Shown here: positions 42,996-52,321 of the stretch, piece by piece
Layout: each line of letters begins with the position of its first letter
How positions within the stretch are numbered: the stretch's first letter is position 1
Source: Comamonadaceae bacterium
GTDB taxonomy: Bacteria > Pseudomonadota > Gammaproteobacteria > Burkholderiales > Burkholderiaceae_C
Assembly: GCA_947476285.1 (NCBI GenBank)
Contig: CANJPU010000027.1
Coordinates: forward strand, 1-64,000
Length of the DNA stretch: 64,000 nucleotides
Direction: 5' to 3'
Translations under genes and position numbers: made by a program
Notes under the pieces: generated by a model
The model's input: only the letters and a program-made list of their open reading frames with translations
Database searches by the model: none
What the model was told of the DNA's origin: nothing

Positions 42996-43831
42996 TTCGG
43001 ATTCCTCCCGTACAAGCAGGCGCGAACCTCGCTCGAATACTGGGCAAACTTGCCCGAGTCGATGGTGATCAGGTCGCGCGGCCGAGGCAGATCAACTCGG
43101 ATGTCAGCCAGCACGCGGCCGGGTCGGGCACTCATCACCAAGATGCGATCCGCCAGAAAGACGGCCTCGCTGATCGAGTGGGTGACGAAGACCACAGATT
43201 TTTGATTGAGCATCCAGATGCGTTGCAACTCTGCGTTCATGGTCTCGCGCGTCAGCGCATCGAGCGCGCCGAAGGGTTCATCCATCAACAAGAGCGCTGG
43301 GTCGTGCACCAGCGCCCGCGCCATGCCCACACGCTGCTGCATTCCTCCGGACAGCTCGCTGGGGTATCGATCAGCGAATTCCTCCAGCCCAACCACTTTC
43401 AACAATGCGCGGGCTCGATCTTCCCAGCCGGCCCGCCCCGCCCTGCCCTGCACGCGCAAGGGCAGCAGCACGTTTCCAAGAATGGTCAGCCAAGGAAGCA
43501 AGGTGGCGCTTTGAAACACGAAGCCAATGTCGTCACGCGCAAGCCCGATCTTTTCGGAACCGATGCGGCCCTGTCCGCCGCTGGGTGGCACCAATCCCGC
43601 CAGCACTTTGAGCAAGGTTGATTTCCCGCAGCCGCTGGGACCGACGATCACGCAAAATTCGCCATCCCATAGCTGGAAGTCCATGCGGTCAATCGCCAGC
43701 AGAGGCTCGCCATTGCGCGTCCGATAGCTGACCTCAAGCTCCTTGATGTCAACGAAGGGCCTGCCTGCCTGCTGTTCAGGTGCTACCTGATCGGGCGGGA
43801 CCGCGGACTCGGTGGAACTGGATGATTGCAT
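42992..43831 (-). CDS. ABC transporter ATP-binding protein (nitrate/sulfonate/taurine type)
   Basis: VGPSGCGKSTLLKVLAGL; ELSGGMQQRVGMARALVHDPALLLMDEPFGALD. Confidence 0.93.
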   Translation of the reverse strand: MQSSSSTESAVPPDQVAPEQQAGRPFVDIKELEVSYRTRNGEPLLAIDRMDFQLWDGEFCVIVGPSGCGKSTLLKVLAGLVPPSGGQGRIGSEKIGLARDDIGFVFQSATLLPWLTILGNVLLPLRVQGRAGRAGWEDRARALLKVVGLEEFADRYPSELSGGMQQRVGMARALVHDPALLLMDEPFGALDALTRETMNAELQRIWMLNQKSVVFVTHSISEAVFLADRILVMSARPGRVLADIRVDLPRPRDLITIDSGKFAQYSSEVRACLYGRNPK

Positions 43832-43873
43832 TTGATTTGTGAATCTTTGAAGAATGGTGTTGGGTCTGGCCGC

Positions 43874-44974
43874 TCAATCGACGCGGTAGCGAGACAGCTT
43901 GGCCGCATCCAGGCGAACACCCAGTCCTGGCGCCTCGCTCGCCCGCATCCGGCCCCCTACGATGGGTGGCAATGCGTCATCTTCCAGCAGGTCAGCCACC
44001 GTGTTGAGGTGAAAGCCCAGTTCGGCCGGCTGACTGGCCGTTGCACGGTGAGCCACGGTGAAATGCAGCGCAGCCAGGATGCCCAGCGTGCTGTCGCCCT
44101 GGCTTGCAATGACGTTGCGAATACGAAGCGCCGCGCATTGAGCCACAATGTTGCGCGAGATGCGAAAACCGGTTCGTGCCGTCTTGATCCCCACGAGCTG
44201 AACGAATCCATCGGCGACCTCTCGGGCAACTTCGGCTGGATTGCGGCAGCTTTCATCGCCCATGATGGGCACGCGCGTGTGCTTCTGAACCAGGGCTCGT
44301 CCAGGTCGGTCGTCTCGATGCACCGGCTCTTCGGCCCAGGCCATGCCAATCTCATATCCGGCGTCCAGCACCCGCAGTGCGTCGGATGCGTTGAGCCCTG
44401 AATTGCCATCCACATACAAGGTGACATCGGGCAAGGCCTGTCGCAGTGTGTGCAGCATGGCAACGTCCTGTCGTGCGTCCACGCCCACCTTCAGCTTGAA
44501 GCTGTCGATGCCATAGCGTTCCCGCACTGCCAGAGCTTCATCCGCCATGGCTTGCGGCGCCCCGTAGCCGCAGATGTAGGTCACGCGCGCGCTCGTATCC
44601 CAGCCACCCAGCAAGCGGTGACACGGCACGCCCATCGCCTGTCCGGCGATGTCGTGCATGGCTATGTCAAGCGCGCCTTTGATGGTGTCGTTGTGCTCGA
44701 CCTGGTCGAACGCCGCCCAAGCCCTCTCAAAGCCCATCGGGTCCTGGCCCACCAAAGCTGGGGCAAACCATTGGCGCACGGCCGCGAGCATGCTCGCCTG
44801 CGATTCGCCGTAGAAGAACGGTCGTGACGGTGCCTCAGCGCTTCCAATCAAGCCCTCATCCGTGTGCACCTGCACCAGCACATGCTCGCTGACCGTGAGC
44901 GTGCCCCCGGCATAGCGCACCGGGTTCTTCATAGGCAGATTGAAGGGGATGCAGTCGATCCGAGTGATTTGCAT
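43874..44974 (-). CDS. Mandelate racemase/muconate lactonizing enzyme family (enolase) 1
   Basis: FKLKVGVDARQDVAMLHTLRQALPDVTLYVDGNSGL...EEPVHRDD...IMGDESC. Confidence 0.88.
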   Translation of the reverse strand: MQITRIDCIPFNLPMKNPVRYAGGTLTVSEHVLVQVHTDEGLIGSAEAPSRPFFYGESQASMLAAVRQWFAPALVGQDPMGFERAWAAFDQVEHNDTIKGALDIAMHDIAGQAMGVPCHRLLGGWDTSARVTYICGYGAPQAMADEALAVRERYGIDSFKLKVGVDARQDVAMLHTLRQALPDVTLYVDGNSGLNASDALRVLDAGYEIGMAWAEEPVHRDDRPGRALVQKHTRVPIMGDESCRNPAEVAREVADGFVQLVGIKTARTGFRISRNIVAQCAALRIRNVIASQGDSTLGILAALHFTVAHRATASQPAELGFHLNTVADLLEDDALPPIVGGRMRASEAPGLGVRLDAAKLSRYRVD

Positions 44975-45010
44975 GTTTGATTTCAGGTTCAATCGCTGTC
45001 AAGCGCGTGC

Positions 45011-46111
45011 TTACCCGCGCGCGCTCATGTGTGCCTGCACAAGCGCCTCGTCGATGGGCAAGCCCAGGCCTGGGCCAGTGGGCGCTGCGACCTCACCCTT
45101 GATGATGTCCAGCGAGCCCTGCCAGATGGACGGCCAACCCGGCCATAGCTCCACACCCGATGCGTTTGGCGTGGCGCACATCAAGTGCACATTGAGCTCG
45201 GGATAAACATGCCCCGCCATTTCAATGCCTGCTATTTCCGCGGCAGCCGCGATTTTTCGCCAGCCTGTGATGCCGCCAACGCGCTGCAGGTTGGGCATCA
45301 AGATGTCGCAGGATCGTTCGCTGATAGCGCGGCCCGCTGCCGCGACCCCGAACAGGTTCTCGCCAGTTGCCAGATCCATTGAGATGGCGCTGCGCACCTG
45401 TGCATGGCCGTAAAAGTCGTCGGCGCGCACCGGCTCCTCCAGCCAGCGCAGCTCGCAATCGTCCATGGCGCGTGCCCAGCGAATCGCGCCTTTTGCGCTC
45501 CACTGCTGATTGCCATCCACTGCGATAGAAACTTTCGCTCCGACCGCATCGCGCACAGCCAGGATTCGCTCGCGGTCACCCTCGATGCCGTGTCCGGCCT
45601 TGATCTTGATGGCGGTGTGCCCCTTGGCGACAAAACCTTCGGCTTCACGGCACAAGGCATCGATTGACAGGGAAAGGGAGCCGCCGCTGGCATAGGCGTT
45701 TGTCTTCTCGCGCGCACCACCGAGCAATTGCCACAGCGGTTTGCCAAGGCACTTTCCAGCCAGGTCCCACAAGGCCATATCAATTGCCGACAACGCCGCC
45801 AAGGCAACCCCAGTGGGCCCCGCGATGGCAAGCAGTTGGTGCATCTCGCGCCAGTGCCGTTCTATGGCGAGCGTCTCCATACCGATTCGGGTATCGCCAA
45901 GCGATCGGGCGATGTGCAGAACGGGCAGAGCGTCGGCCGCTCCAAAAGCAAAGGCGACTCCGGCCCCCTCAACGCCCTGGTCATCGCGGATACGCACCAA
46001 CACCACGTCCACACTATCGATCAGCCTGATCGCAGCCCGAAATGGCGGCGATAGGGGAAAGCACAAGGCCGTTGTGCTGATCGATGCAATGCGGGACGCT
46101 GCAGTAGACAT
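45011..46111 (-). CDS. Mandelate racemase/muconate lactonizing enzyme family (enolase) 2
   Basis: IKIKAGHGIEGDRERILAVRDAVGAKVSIAVDGNQQWS...LEEPVRADD. Confidence 0.88.
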   Translation of the reverse strand: MSTAASRIASISTTALCFPLSPPFRAAIRLIDSVDVVLVRIRDDQGVEGAGVAFAFGAADALPVLHIARSLGDTRIGMETLAIERHWREMHQLLAIAGPTGVALAALSAIDMALWDLAGKCLGKPLWQLLGGAREKTNAYASGGSLSLSIDALCREAEGFVAKGHTAIKIKAGHGIEGDRERILAVRDAVGAKVSIAVDGNQQWSAKGAIRWARAMDDCELRWLEEPVRADDFYGHAQVRSAISMDLATGENLFGVAAAGRAISERSCDILMPNLQRVGGITGWRKIAAAAEIAGIEMAGHVYPELNVHLMCATPNASGVELWPGWPSIWQGSLDIIKGEVAAPTGPGLGLPIDEALVQAHMSARG

Positions 46112-47220
46112 CAGCCCTTGAATTCGCGCGCCCGACGGCGGACTTGCGCGACATCGAAGCGGTTGATCTCGTCGATCAATTCGTTGCTGTAGATCGATTT
46201 TGGATCGAGTTGCTTGTCCACATCCCCAATCTTCTTGAGCATGTTGACGTAGGTGTTGACGTCCACTTCATGCATGAAGCCCCATTTGTCGCGCTTGACC
46301 ACCATGTTGTCGATGCGCATGTTGGTCAGGCGGGCCATCAGCGAGCGCCGGCCCAGCGCGAGCGCGGTGGCGTCGTCCACATTCGATGGGCGCTGCTCAG
46401 GATAGCGCTTGAAGTGAATGCGAACCGCAGCGTCCGGGTTCTCCAGCGCAAAAACGGTGCTCTTGGCGTGCGCGCGGCCCAGGCGAATCAAGGCATCGCG
46501 CTTGTTCTTGAGCGTCTCTGGCTTGACAACCAAAGCAGTCTGGAAACTGATTCTGTCTGACAAGGGCGAGGTAAGAATGCGCAGCTTGTATTTTTCGGGG
46601 TTGACGCTTTCAATGGCCGAATAAACGCTGTCGTACATTGCGAGCGCATCGACCTGCTTGGTCAGCCAAAGTGCAGCGGCCGCCTGTGCGCCGTAGCCCA
46701 CGTCGACAAAGGTCACGGAGTTGGGGTCAATGCCCGCGTCTTCCAGCACTGCCTTGACGATGGGCACGGTGGCAGTGGCCTGGCCGATCACGCCGAGCTT
46801 CTTGCCTTTCAGATCAACAAGACTACGGATCGGGCTTTCCGCGGGAACAGCCGGCATCTGGAAATTTTGCGTGATCATGTTGTAGAAAGCCACCAGCGGG
46901 GAGCCCTTGGATGCCGGCACCATCAGACCCACTGAGGTACCGGCGTGCACGATATCGGCCTGCCCTGTAATGACCAACTGAGCCCCCAGAGCAGATCCGC
47001 GCGCCGACTTAAGTTCGACGTCCAATCCTTCTTCTTCGAAGAAACCTGCCGCGTAGGGCACTGAAGTCTGGGTAGCCGTGCCCACTTCAAAGGTGGCGGA
47101 TGACACCACCCAAACAAGTTTCTGCTTGGCTCCTTGAGACCAGGAGAGCCCGGGAAGTCCAGAGGTGGCTGCCGCAGCGGCGCTACCAAGAAGCTGTCGA
47201 CGGGTAAACGAATTGGACAT
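46111..47220 (-). CDS. ABC transporter substrate-binding protein (NMT1/SsuA-like), twin-arginine-type leader
   Basis: MSNSFTRRQLLGSAAAAATSGLPGLSWSQ...YAAGFFEEEGLDVELKSARGSALGAQLVITGQADIVHAG. Confidence 0.88.
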   Translation of the reverse strand: MSNSFTRRQLLGSAAAAATSGLPGLSWSQGAKQKLVWVVSSATFEVGTATQTSVPYAAGFFEEEGLDVELKSARGSALGAQLVITGQADIVHAGTSVGLMVPASKGSPLVAFYNMITQNFQMPAVPAESPIRSLVDLKGKKLGVIGQATATVPIVKAVLEDAGIDPNSVTFVDVGYGAQAAAALWLTKQVDALAMYDSVYSAIESVNPEKYKLRILTSPLSDRISFQTALVVKPETLKNKRDALIRLGRAHAKSTVFALENPDAAVRIHFKRYPEQRPSNVDDATALALGRRSLMARLTNMRIDNMVVKRDKWGFMHEVDVNTYVNMLKKIGDVDKQLDPKSIYSNELIDEINRFDVAQVRRRAREFKG

Positions 47221-47251
47221 AAGATCCCCTCATTGAAAAGCTCAAAACAGA

Positions 47252-47268
47252 GTTTCCCAATAATAAAC
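47252..47268. promoter_or_regulatory. Candidate operator GTTTC-N7-TAAAC
   Basis: GTTTCCCAATAATAAAC in the divergent promoter region between the substrate-binding protein and cyclase genes. Confidence 0.4.
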
Positions 47269-47351
47269 TGCGTACTTGAACTGCAAAAGGAATTTTTCGG
47301 TTTCGAAGTCCGTGTTTGCCCTTAGCTTCAAAGCCTTCACGAGGGAAATAG

Positions 47352-48347
47352 ATGCACATTCCGACCTACGAAGAATTGCTGCAACGCACCGATGCCCCCG
47401 CTGGATCAGCATGGGGCGTATTTGGCCCGCATGACGAAATTGGCACGCTCAATTTTCTAACACCCGAGTGCATGCGCGATGCAGCCCGCCTGGTGCGACG
47501 CGGTCAGGCGTTTAATCTCGACCACCGGCTGGACGCTTTCCACCCGCCAGTTGCGCGGCACCGCCATGCGCCCAGCCACACGATCTTCAGCAACAGCCCC
47601 CACCACCGCGATGACCGCATCGACGGCTTGTATCTGCAGGGCACCACGCAAGTGGACAGCCTGCGCCACTTCAGACACCCCGACCATGGCTTCTACAACC
47701 ACACGCCCGATGAAAAGGTCGTGGTTGGTTCCCCCACGATTGGCGTCAACAGGTACGCTGAGCGCGGTATCGCCGGACGCGGTGTCTTGCTCGACATTGA
47801 CCGGCATTTGCGCCGCAGCGGCAAGTCGCTTGATTTTCGACAAGGCGAATCGTTTTCGGTGGACTTGCTGGACGAAGTCGCCCAAGCGCAAGGTGTCCAA
47901 TTTCGCCATGGCGACATCCTGTTGATGCGCACAGGCTGGCTGGCCTTCTATTTCAACGAAATGACACCGCAAGAGCAACTGGCTTTACCCGAGAAACTCA
48001 TGTGCCCCGGCCTGGAGCAGGCCCATCGCACCTTGGCGTGGCTTTGGGACCACCGCATCTCAGTCATCGCGTCCGATAACCTGGGAGTTGAGGCTATTCC
48101 CTCGCGGGCCGACTCGCCTTTTGTATCCAACTATGACCGTGCCGCAGCCACAGACCCAATCCATTCAGGGCTCATGCATCCGACTATCATCGCGTTGCTC
48201 GGCTTCTGTCTGGGCGAGTTGTGGGACCTTGAAGCACTGGCACAAGACTGTGCAAGTACTGGCGTGTATGAATGCTTTCTCACCTGCAAACCGCTGAACA
48301 TGACCGGCGGTGTGGGCTCGCCCGCCAACGCGCTGGCGATGGTGTAG
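47352..48347 (+). CDS. Cyclase family protein (kynurenine-formamidase-like fold)
   Basis: TQVDSLRHFRHPDHGFYN...AERGIAGRGVLLDIDRHL; metal-binding cyclase signature. Confidence 0.82.
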   Translation: MHIPTYEELLQRTDAPAGSAWGVFGPHDEIGTLNFLTPECMRDAARLVRRGQAFNLDHRLDAFHPPVARHRHAPSHTIFSNSPHHRDDRIDGLYLQGTTQVDSLRHFRHPDHGFYNHTPDEKVVVGSPTIGVNRYAERGIAGRGVLLDIDRHLRRSGKSLDFRQGESFSVDLLDEVAQAQGVQFRHGDILLMRTGWLAFYFNEMTPQEQLALPEKLMCPGLEQAHRTLAWLWDHRISVIASDNLGVEAIPSRADSPFVSNYDRAAATDPIHSGLMHPTIIALLGFCLGELWDLEALAQDCASTGVYECFLTCKPLNMTGGVGSPANALAMV

Positions 48348-48387
48348 AGAACCCTACGCGACGGGCGCGGCCTGAGCCTGCGGGCGC

Positions 48388-49245
48388 TTAGGCGACAACG
48401 CGCCCACAAGGCTCACCGACCAAGGTGGTGCGATACATCACTCGCGGTTCAGCGTGCTGGTGGTCGGCCACTGCCATGTGCAGTGTGCAGCGGTTGTCCC
48501 ACAGCACGATGTCGTGCTGCTTCCACGCGTGCCGGTAGGTGAACTCCATCCGGGTCTGCTGCTTGAAAAGGTAATTGAGGATGAGGTCGCTTTCCTCGCG
48601 TGACATGCCAACGATGTCGGTGCTGAGGGCTTCGCTGACATACAGGGCCTTGCGGCCGGTTTCGTCATGCACCCTGACCACCGGTTGCGCAATGCGGGGG
48701 TTTTGCATTTTCATGTCACGCACCTGACCCTGGTCGAGGTCTTCCTTATTCTTGTTCTTTGAAAACAATTCGTGCACTGACTGAAGCGGCTCGATCATTT
48801 CGCGAAAGGCAGGTGACAGCCCTTCATATGCCAGGTATTGGTTTGCAAAGGCCGTCGTGCCTCCCACCTGGGGAATCTGGACACACCGAAGCATGGAGCC
48901 CATTGCCGGCTTTGAGGTGAACGAGAGGTCCGAGTGCCAGTGACGCGCGTTGTTCGCGGTCTGGGACACCGTCCCATCGGCATTCATGTTGGTCAGAAGG
49001 AAGATTTCCGGAAAGCCCGGCAACCGATACGGCACCAAGGGATATTCCTCGACCAAGCCAAGCTGACGGGTGAATCGGATTTGCTGCTGCGGCGTGATGT
49101 CCTGGCCGGGGAACACCAGCACCAAATGCTCAAGCCATGCGCGCCTGATAGCGTCCACCGTCGCCGAGTCGAGATCCGTGCGCAAATCGACCCCGCTTAC
49201 TTGCGCACCCAGCGCAGAGGTCAGTGGCCTTACCTGTAGATCCAT
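48388..49245 (-). CDS. TauD/TfdA-family Fe(II)/2-oxoglutarate dioxygenase
   Basis: NARHWHSDLSFTSKPAMGSML (HxD), YRHAWKQHDIVLWDNRCTLHMAVAD, RVMYRTTLVGEP. Confidence 0.9.
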   Translation of the reverse strand: MDLQVRPLTSALGAQVSGVDLRTDLDSATVDAIRRAWLEHLVLVFPGQDITPQQQIRFTRQLGLVEEYPLVPYRLPGFPEIFLLTNMNADGTVSQTANNARHWHSDLSFTSKPAMGSMLRCVQIPQVGGTTAFANQYLAYEGLSPAFREMIEPLQSVHELFSKNKNKEDLDQGQVRDMKMQNPRIAQPVVRVHDETGRKALYVSEALSTDIVGMSREESDLILNYLFKQQTRMEFTYRHAWKQHDIVLWDNRCTLHMAVADHQHAEPRVMYRTTLVGEPCGRVVA

Positions 49246-49255
49246 TTGAAGCCTT

Positions 49256-49272
49256 GTTTCTGTAAGGGAAAC
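49256..49272. promoter_or_regulatory. Candidate operator GTTTC-N7-GAAAC (overlaps GGGAAA-CCATA-TTTCCC at 49266..49282)
   Basis: GTTTCTGTAAGGGAAAC in the divergent dioxygenase/aldolase promoter region. Confidence 0.55.
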
Positions 49273-49344
49273 CATATTTCCCACGAAGGAATCATAGACA
49301 GTACACTCGTTGAACGTCAAGCGTGCATCACGCGAGGAGGCTTT

Positions 49345-50127
49345 ATGAAGAGTGACGACTTGAGTTCAATCGCCATTACCACTGCGCCGGCTGGCATGTC
49401 TGAAGTGGAGTGGCAACTGCGGGTAGACCTCGCCGCCTGCTACCGGCTGTTTCATCACTTCCGCATGACGGACCTGATCTACAACCACATCTCAGCTCGT
49501 GTGCCCGGGCCCGACCAGCACTTCCTGATCAACCCCTACGGATTGATGTATGAAGAGGTCACGGCCTCCAGTCTGGTCAAGGTGGATGTGCAGGGCAAGG
49601 TTATCCACGACCCGCTGGGCATGGGCGTCAACCCAGGTGGCTTCACCATCCACAGCGCGGTCCACATGGCGCGGCACGATGTGCAATGTGTGATGCACAC
49701 GCACACTGCAGCAACCATTGCCGTGGCCACCATGGAGTGCGGATTGCTTGGGCTGACCCAGCATGCGATGCGTTTCATGGACCGCATTGCATACCACCGC
49801 TACGACGGAATTTTCTTCACCGACGAAGAAAGGCAACGCTTGAAGCAAGGCCTGGGTGACAAGATGGTGATGCTGCTGCGAAACCACGGCACCCTGGTGT
49901 GCGGCCGCTCCGTCGGAGAAGCTTTCGACACCATGTATTACCTTGAACGCGCCTGCCAGAGTCAGGTGACCCTCATGTCTTGCGGCCAGGCATTGGTACA
50001 CCCGTCCCCCGAGGCGGCGCAGCAGGTTGCACTGGCCTTTGAATCACCCAAGCGCCAGGGTGGCGACAAGACATGGCCCGCGATGTTGCGGCTGGTGCAG
50101 AGGGAGTATCCCGACTACTGTCGATGA
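49345..50127 (+). CDS. Class II aldolase/adducin family protein
   Basis: LIYNHISARVPGPDQHFLINPYGLMYEEVTASSLVKVD...MHTHTAATIAVA...LLRNHGTLVCG. Confidence 0.92.
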   Translation: MKSDDLSSIAITTAPAGMSEVEWQLRVDLAACYRLFHHFRMTDLIYNHISARVPGPDQHFLINPYGLMYEEVTASSLVKVDVQGKVIHDPLGMGVNPGGFTIHSAVHMARHDVQCVMHTHTAATIAVATMECGLLGLTQHAMRFMDRIAYHRYDGIFFTDEERQRLKQGLGDKMVMLLRNHGTLVCGRSVGEAFDTMYYLERACQSQVTLMSCGQALVHPSPEAAQQVALAFESPKRQGGDKTWPAMLRLVQREYPDYCR

Positions 50128-50150
50128 GTGTCCAAGCCGGCAGGCCGTGA

Positions 50151-51677
50151 TCACTCTGCAGTGATCGTTTGCGCTTCAAGCAAAGCGCGACAGGCCGCCA
50201 GATCGACTTTGCCGCTGCCCAAGCGCGGCAAGGCCTGCACAAAGGCCACGCTTCTCGGAATCTTGTAAGCCCCCAGCGCCGCACGACACGCCTTGTCGAT
50301 CTGCGGGCGACTCAACTGCGGGTCAGACGCAACGACGACTGCCGCCACGCGCTGACCCAGACGTTCGTCCGGCAGCCCAAGCACCACTGCATCGCTGACT
50401 TGCGGCATGGCCAAGAGCACTGACACCACCTCGTCGGGAAACACGTTTTCACCGCCGGTCTTGATCATGTGGTCATCACGCCCCAGGAAGTGGAGATTTC
50501 CCTCGGGGTCGATGAAGCCAAGATCCGCAGTAGGCTGCCAACCGCCGTCGTAGCTTGGCACGAAGCGAATGTAGGCGCCGTCCCAATAGCCAGGAGATAC
50601 ACCGTCGCCCTTGAAGCAGACTTCGCCGATGACGCCATCGGCACATCGCAGCTTGGTGCTGGGATCGATGATGGCAAGCTCGCTGCTATTTCGGTTGGGC
50701 AGGCCGTTATGGTCGAAGCGCCGCTTCGTGATGTCCAGTGGGTTGTAGCTGAGCCCGCCCTCTGTTCGGCTATAGCCTTGCAGGAACACACCCCCAACGC
50801 GCTCTTCGAAGGCAAGGAAACTATCCGGGCTGAGCGAATGCCCGCCGCCCCAGGTGAAGCGCATCCGGCTTCTTCCCTTCAGCGGCTCGAACACGGCGGC
50901 CGGCGCACTGGCAATGTCAACGACCAGAGTGCCGATCATGTGCATGAAAGTCACCCTCTCCTTGGCCACCAGTTGGACGAATTGATCAAGATCCCATTTC
51001 TCCTGCAGGATCAGCGTGCATCCCGCAAAGATGGCATTGGAAAAGACGCTCAGGCCACTGGTGTGAAAGAGCGGCGAGATGCAAAGAGCCACGTCACGGC
51101 CGGAAAGCTCGAAGCAATCCGCCATCGCCGCAGCAACCGCCACACGCATGCCGTGGGTGTGGATGGCGGCTTTTGGGGTGGAGGTTGTGCCCGATGTGTA
51201 CAGCAGATTGGCCACGTCGGCACTCTGACAAGGAGCGGCACGGTATCGCGGCTGCGCATCCTGGATCGCACTCCAGAAGCTTCCCTCTTTGGTGTTGTCG
51301 CCCAGGCTCATTAGCAGGGCGCTGCCCTTCAGATGGCTGCCGAGCTCCTGGGCGCGCTCTTGCGTGGTCAGAAGACAGCCGGGCTTGCAATGCGCCACCA
51401 CGCGGTACAACTCTTGGCCGGCCAGACGCCAATTCAAGGGCACCGCAACAACGCCCGCCTTCATGCACCCCAGCAGCGTGATCACCGCCTCTGCCCGGTT
51501 GGGCAAGAGCACCGCCATCCGATCGCCGCGGCCCATTCCCCTGTGTGACAGCGTGGCCGCCAATCGGTTCGACCAACTGTCCAGCTCTGCCCACGTCAGA
51601 CGTAAACGCTGATCGACCAGAGCCAGATCGTCAGGAGACGTCCTGGCCTTGATCTCCAGGAACAACGCGAAATTCAT
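50151..51677 (-). CDS. AMP-dependent acyl-CoA synthetase/ligase
   Basis: LLYTSGTTSTPKAAIHTHG; GEVCFKGDGVSPGYWDG; GRDDHMIKTGGENVFPDEVV. Confidence 0.92.
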   Translation of the reverse strand: MNFALFLEIKARTSPDDLALVDQRLRLTWAELDSWSNRLAATLSHRGMGRGDRMAVLLPNRAEAVITLLGCMKAGVVAVPLNWRLAGQELYRVVAHCKPGCLLTTQERAQELGSHLKGSALLMSLGDNTKEGSFWSAIQDAQPRYRAAPCQSADVANLLYTSGTTSTPKAAIHTHGMRVAVAAAMADCFELSGRDVALCISPLFHTSGLSVFSNAIFAGCTLILQEKWDLDQFVQLVAKERVTFMHMIGTLVVDIASAPAAVFEPLKGRSRMRFTWGGGHSLSPDSFLAFEERVGGVFLQGYSRTEGGLSYNPLDITKRRFDHNGLPNRNSSELAIIDPSTKLRCADGVIGEVCFKGDGVSPGYWDGAYIRFVPSYDGGWQPTADLGFIDPEGNLHFLGRDDHMIKTGGENVFPDEVVSVLLAMPQVSDAVVLGLPDERLGQRVAAVVVASDPQLSRPQIDKACRAALGAYKIPRSVAFVQALPRLGSGKVDLAACRALLEAQTITAE

Positions 51678-51685
51678 GGGCGACC

Positions 51686-52120
51686 TTAGCCGCGCGCACC
51701 TTTCTCAAGCTCGGCGATGTAGTCCACAACCTTGTAGCCGGTAACGCCCCAGGTTGTCACGCCGCACACATGCATCACCTGCATGCAAGCCTCGGCCAAC
51801 TCGCCGGACGTCATGCCAGCCATGAATGCTGCGTGCCCATGATTCTTTGCGCCCTCCAGATTGCCAGTGACGATGTCGAGCACGGTGTAGAGAAACTCTT
51901 TGGTCTTCAAATCAAGGTGGGCGCCGTCGCTCTGCTTGCGATACACAGACTCTCTGAATTTCAGATAGCCAACAAAGGTGTGCGGCACATGGTCCATCAT
52001 GGCCCTGATGGGCTCGGGCAAGTTGCCCAAGGTCTCCATGAAATGCGCCTTGCCGCGCGCAACGCCTGCCTGCAGGTCCAATTCTTCCGACTTCGTGTTT
52101 TCGCCCATTGCATGCTCCAA
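51686..52120 (-). CDS. Carboxymuconolactone decarboxylase family protein
   Basis: LDLKTKEFLYTVLDIVTGNLEGAKNHGHAAFMAGMTSGELAEACMQV. Confidence 0.82.
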   Translation of the reverse strand: MEHAMGENTKSEELDLQAGVARGKAHFMETLGNLPEPIRAMMDHVPHTFVGYLKFRESVYRKQSDGAHLDLKTKEFLYTVLDIVTGNLEGAKNHGHAAFMAGMTSGELAEACMQVMHVCGVTTWGVTGYKVVDYIAELEKGARG

Positions 52121-52145
52121 GAGAACTATTGTGGTGAGAATCAGT

Positions 52146-52162
52146 GTTTGCTATTGAGAAAC
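52146..52162. promoter_or_regulatory. Candidate operator GTTTG-N7-GAAAC
   Basis: GTTTGCTATTGAGAAAC in the divergent promoter region. Confidence 0.45.
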
Positions 52163-52283
52163 TACGTTGCCGATCCTACGCGATCTGCTTTGCCGACGTC
52201 AAACTCAGGCTGTATCGCCAGCGAGGGTGCCCGTTTGCTTGACAGATGCCAAGCTCCAAACGATACTTTTCCAGGGAAACATA

Positions 52284-52300
52284 GTTTCTCCCTAAGAAAC
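52284..52300. promoter_or_regulatory. Candidate operator GTTTC-N7-GAAAC (arms extend to AGTTTCT/AGAAACT)
   Basis: GTTTCTCCCTAAGAAAC 21 bp upstream of the ATG at 52322. Confidence 0.55.
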
Positions 52301-52321
52301 TCTACAGGATTTAATCGAACC

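Noticed and set aside
51770-52321. 5' extension of the FAS1-like dehydratase ORF
   Set aside because: Overlaps antisense the carboxymuconolactone-decarboxylase gene and includes promoter palindromes; homologous start is at 52322.
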